Assembly (NCBI GenBank): GCA_001769195.1
Contig: MEOK01000008.1
Span: 1-64,000, forward strand
Origin: Bacteroidetes bacterium GWF2_40_14
GTDB lineage: Bacteria > Bacteroidota > Bacteroidia > Bacteroidales > UBA932
Reading direction: 5' to 3'
Length of the DNA: 64,000 bases
Shown here: positions 62,953 to 64,000 of the stretch, one piece after another
Numbering within the stretch: position 1 is the first letter of the stretch
Layout: each line of letters starts with the position of its first letter
Translations under genes and position numbers: made by a program
The notes under the pieces: model-generated
What the model was told of the DNA's origin: nothing
What the model saw: the letters and a program-made list of their open reading frames with translations, nothing else
Database searches by the model: none

Positions 62953-63967
62953 CAGGATTGTGATCGCTCCATTTCTGATAGCCGGAATTGTATCCTGTCC
63001 CTTTCAATTGCCTTGAATACATTATATAGTCTATTCTGAGCATGCTTGATTTATGCATGAATGTACTTCCTAGCCCAGATCCGGCTTCCTTGAACCCATC
63101 TATCAGATTACCTTTTGCTTTTTTGTATGTGTATGACGAAGGAGTGTCATTAAAATCGCCACATAAGACAACCGGCGTTTCTGAAGAGTCGATGAATGCA
63201 TTTAGAATATTTGCCTGTGTTGCTCTTAACTTATAGTTGTCTCCGATCAACTTTATGTTTCTTCTGAATCCAAGGTAATAGGAACGGCTGATTCCGGTTG
63301 TCTGGAGATGAGCATTTATTACCCTTATTATCCGTCCGCCGGGAAGTTCGACGTCTGCCCATATTACTCCGTTGGAGAGGGATTCAATTTTAAGCATTCC
63401 GTTAGCCTTAATTGGAAACCTGCTGAAAATAACAAGTCCTGCTTTTGGAGAAGCGTTGTTTACAAGCGTGGAATAGGGCAGAAAATCAAATGCCCCGGCA
63501 ACTTCGTTCATATTGAACAGGCTGTGTGAAGAGAACTCTTGCATGCAAAGAACGGTCACATTTTCTGTGGACATATAATTTGCAATGTAATTTACCGACA
63601 CATTGTTCCTGATATGTCTGAACCCATGGATATTATAAGTTCCAACTTTTATAGCAGGATTATTTGCAGCTGAATTTTTTCCGGAGAAGATATTAACCTG
63701 AATCATAGATGATACATACTGATAGTTGACTGCTATCGCAATGAGCGGGATAATAAACCAGAAACTTTTTCTGAACAGCTGAAAAACCACTAGTATAAAA
63801 GCAATTACCAGAATCAGCGGAAGGGCAAGAGCTATGAATGCTGAGTTTACATTAATGTTTGGGTCGGTATTGGAAGAGAGCATGGCTGCAATGCTAAATG
63901 CTAGAACCACGAAGCTAAAAACCACAACAGTGGCATTTACCAATAATCTGACAGCTTTCAAACCCAT
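62924..63967 (-). CDS. Endonuclease/exonuclease/phosphatase-family membrane protein
   Basis: 347 residues. Three N-terminal hydrophobic helices (about 8-30, 40-62, 68-88) anchor a C-terminal EEP domain: KVGTYNIHGFRH, CMQEFSSH (catalytic Glu), NAHLQTTG, LCGDFNDTPSSY and WSDHNPV (catalytic Asp-His). The active-site set is complete. Substrate may be a phosphodiester or phospholipid. Its 3' end overlaps the convergent kinase gene by 29 bases. The 33 bases after its start to the window end hold nothing I can call. Confidence 0.88.
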   Translation of the reverse strand: MGLKAVRLLVNATVVVFSFVVLAFSIAAMLSSNTDPNINVNSAFIALALPLILVIAFILVVFQLFRKSFWFIIPLIAIAVNYQYVSSMIQVNIFSGKNSAANNPAIKVGTYNIHGFRHIRNNVSVNYIANYMSTENVTVLCMQEFSSHSLFNMNEVAGAFDFLPYSTLVNNASPKAGLVIFSRFPIKANGMLKIESLSNGVIWADVELPGGRIIRVINAHLQTTGISRSYYLGFRRNIKLIGDNYKLRATQANILNAFIDSSETPVVLCGDFNDTPSSYTYKKAKGNLIDGFKEAGSGLGSTFMHKSSMLRIDYIMYSRQLKGTGYNSGYQKWSDHNPVIAELEYRN

Positions 63968-64000
63968 ATAACTAATGATTTAAATGTAACATAACCTAAA

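Overview
The window reads as one contiguous piece of a Bacteroidota chromosome, most likely order Bacteroidales. The signs are TonB-dependent and other outer-membrane beta-barrel proteins with carboxypeptidase-regulatory N-termini, many small lipoproteins, a GIN-domain (DUF2807) protein, mostly weak Shine-Dalgarno sequences, and promoters of the Bacteroidetes type (-7 box close to TAnnTTTG, e.g. TACATTTG, TATCTTTG). The nrfHA genes, formate-tetrahydrofolate ligase and two glycyl-radical/radical-SAM enzymes suggest an anaerobe or facultative anaerobe. I saw no rRNA, tRNA, CRISPR array, transposase or phage genes.

Layout. 1-7.3 kb: a TetR regulator with a candidate self-operator, a TolC/membrane-fusion/RND efflux pump and a membrane-anchored AraC-type regulator. 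7.4-12.7 kb: two Rossmann-fold reductases, a lipoprotein, a zincin aminopeptidase and a GIN-domain protein. 12.8-22.6 kb: a catabolic cluster with an Nramp-like transporter, 5-oxoprolinase pxpA, pxpB and pxpC, then the three genes of a 4-hydroxyphenylacetate decarboxylase (hpdB, hpdC, hpdA). The pxp genes are interrupted by an AT-rich two-gene ATPase/RloB cassette that looks like an AbiL-type defence system, and a 12-copy heptamer repeat lies between pxpA and pxpB. 22.6-28.4 kb: a TonB receptor and two lipoproteins flanked by two paralogous orphan substrate-binding proteins. 28.4-32.6 kb: a cyclase-family hydrolase, a membrane protein and the AmmeMemoRadiSam trio. 32.6-33.8 kb: asnA with an asparagine-rich leader peptide and attenuator. 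33.9-43.6 kb: an outer-membrane protein gene with an amber codon, a C69 dipeptidase, a TrkHA potassium system and an S9 peptidase. 43.6-47.5 kb: nrfHA with cytochrome c maturation genes. 47.5-54.2 kb: a complete overlapping his operon (G, D, CB fusion, H, A, F, IE) behind a histidine leader peptide. 54.2-59.5 kb: formate-THF ligase, then a DsrC / DsrM-like / DsrK-like / cysteine desulfurase-like cluster. 59.5-64 kb: UDP-glucose dehydrogenase and UDP-glucuronate decarboxylase, a response regulator-kinase hybrid and a membrane endonuclease/phosphatase-family protein.

The most interesting points are (1) an asparagine-codon leader peptide (10 Asn in 29 residues) coupled to a terminator/antiterminator in front of asnA, with a parallel histidine version in front of hisG; (2) a HisC-HisB fusion without the histidinol-phosphatase domain; (3) a DsrC-DsrMK-like redox module next to a cysteine desulfurase, with no dissimilatory sulfite reductase in the window; (4) an hpdBCA arylacetate decarboxylase joined to the 5-oxoprolinase operon, with a defence cassette inside that operon; (5) an Nramp homologue without the canonical metal-binding motifs.
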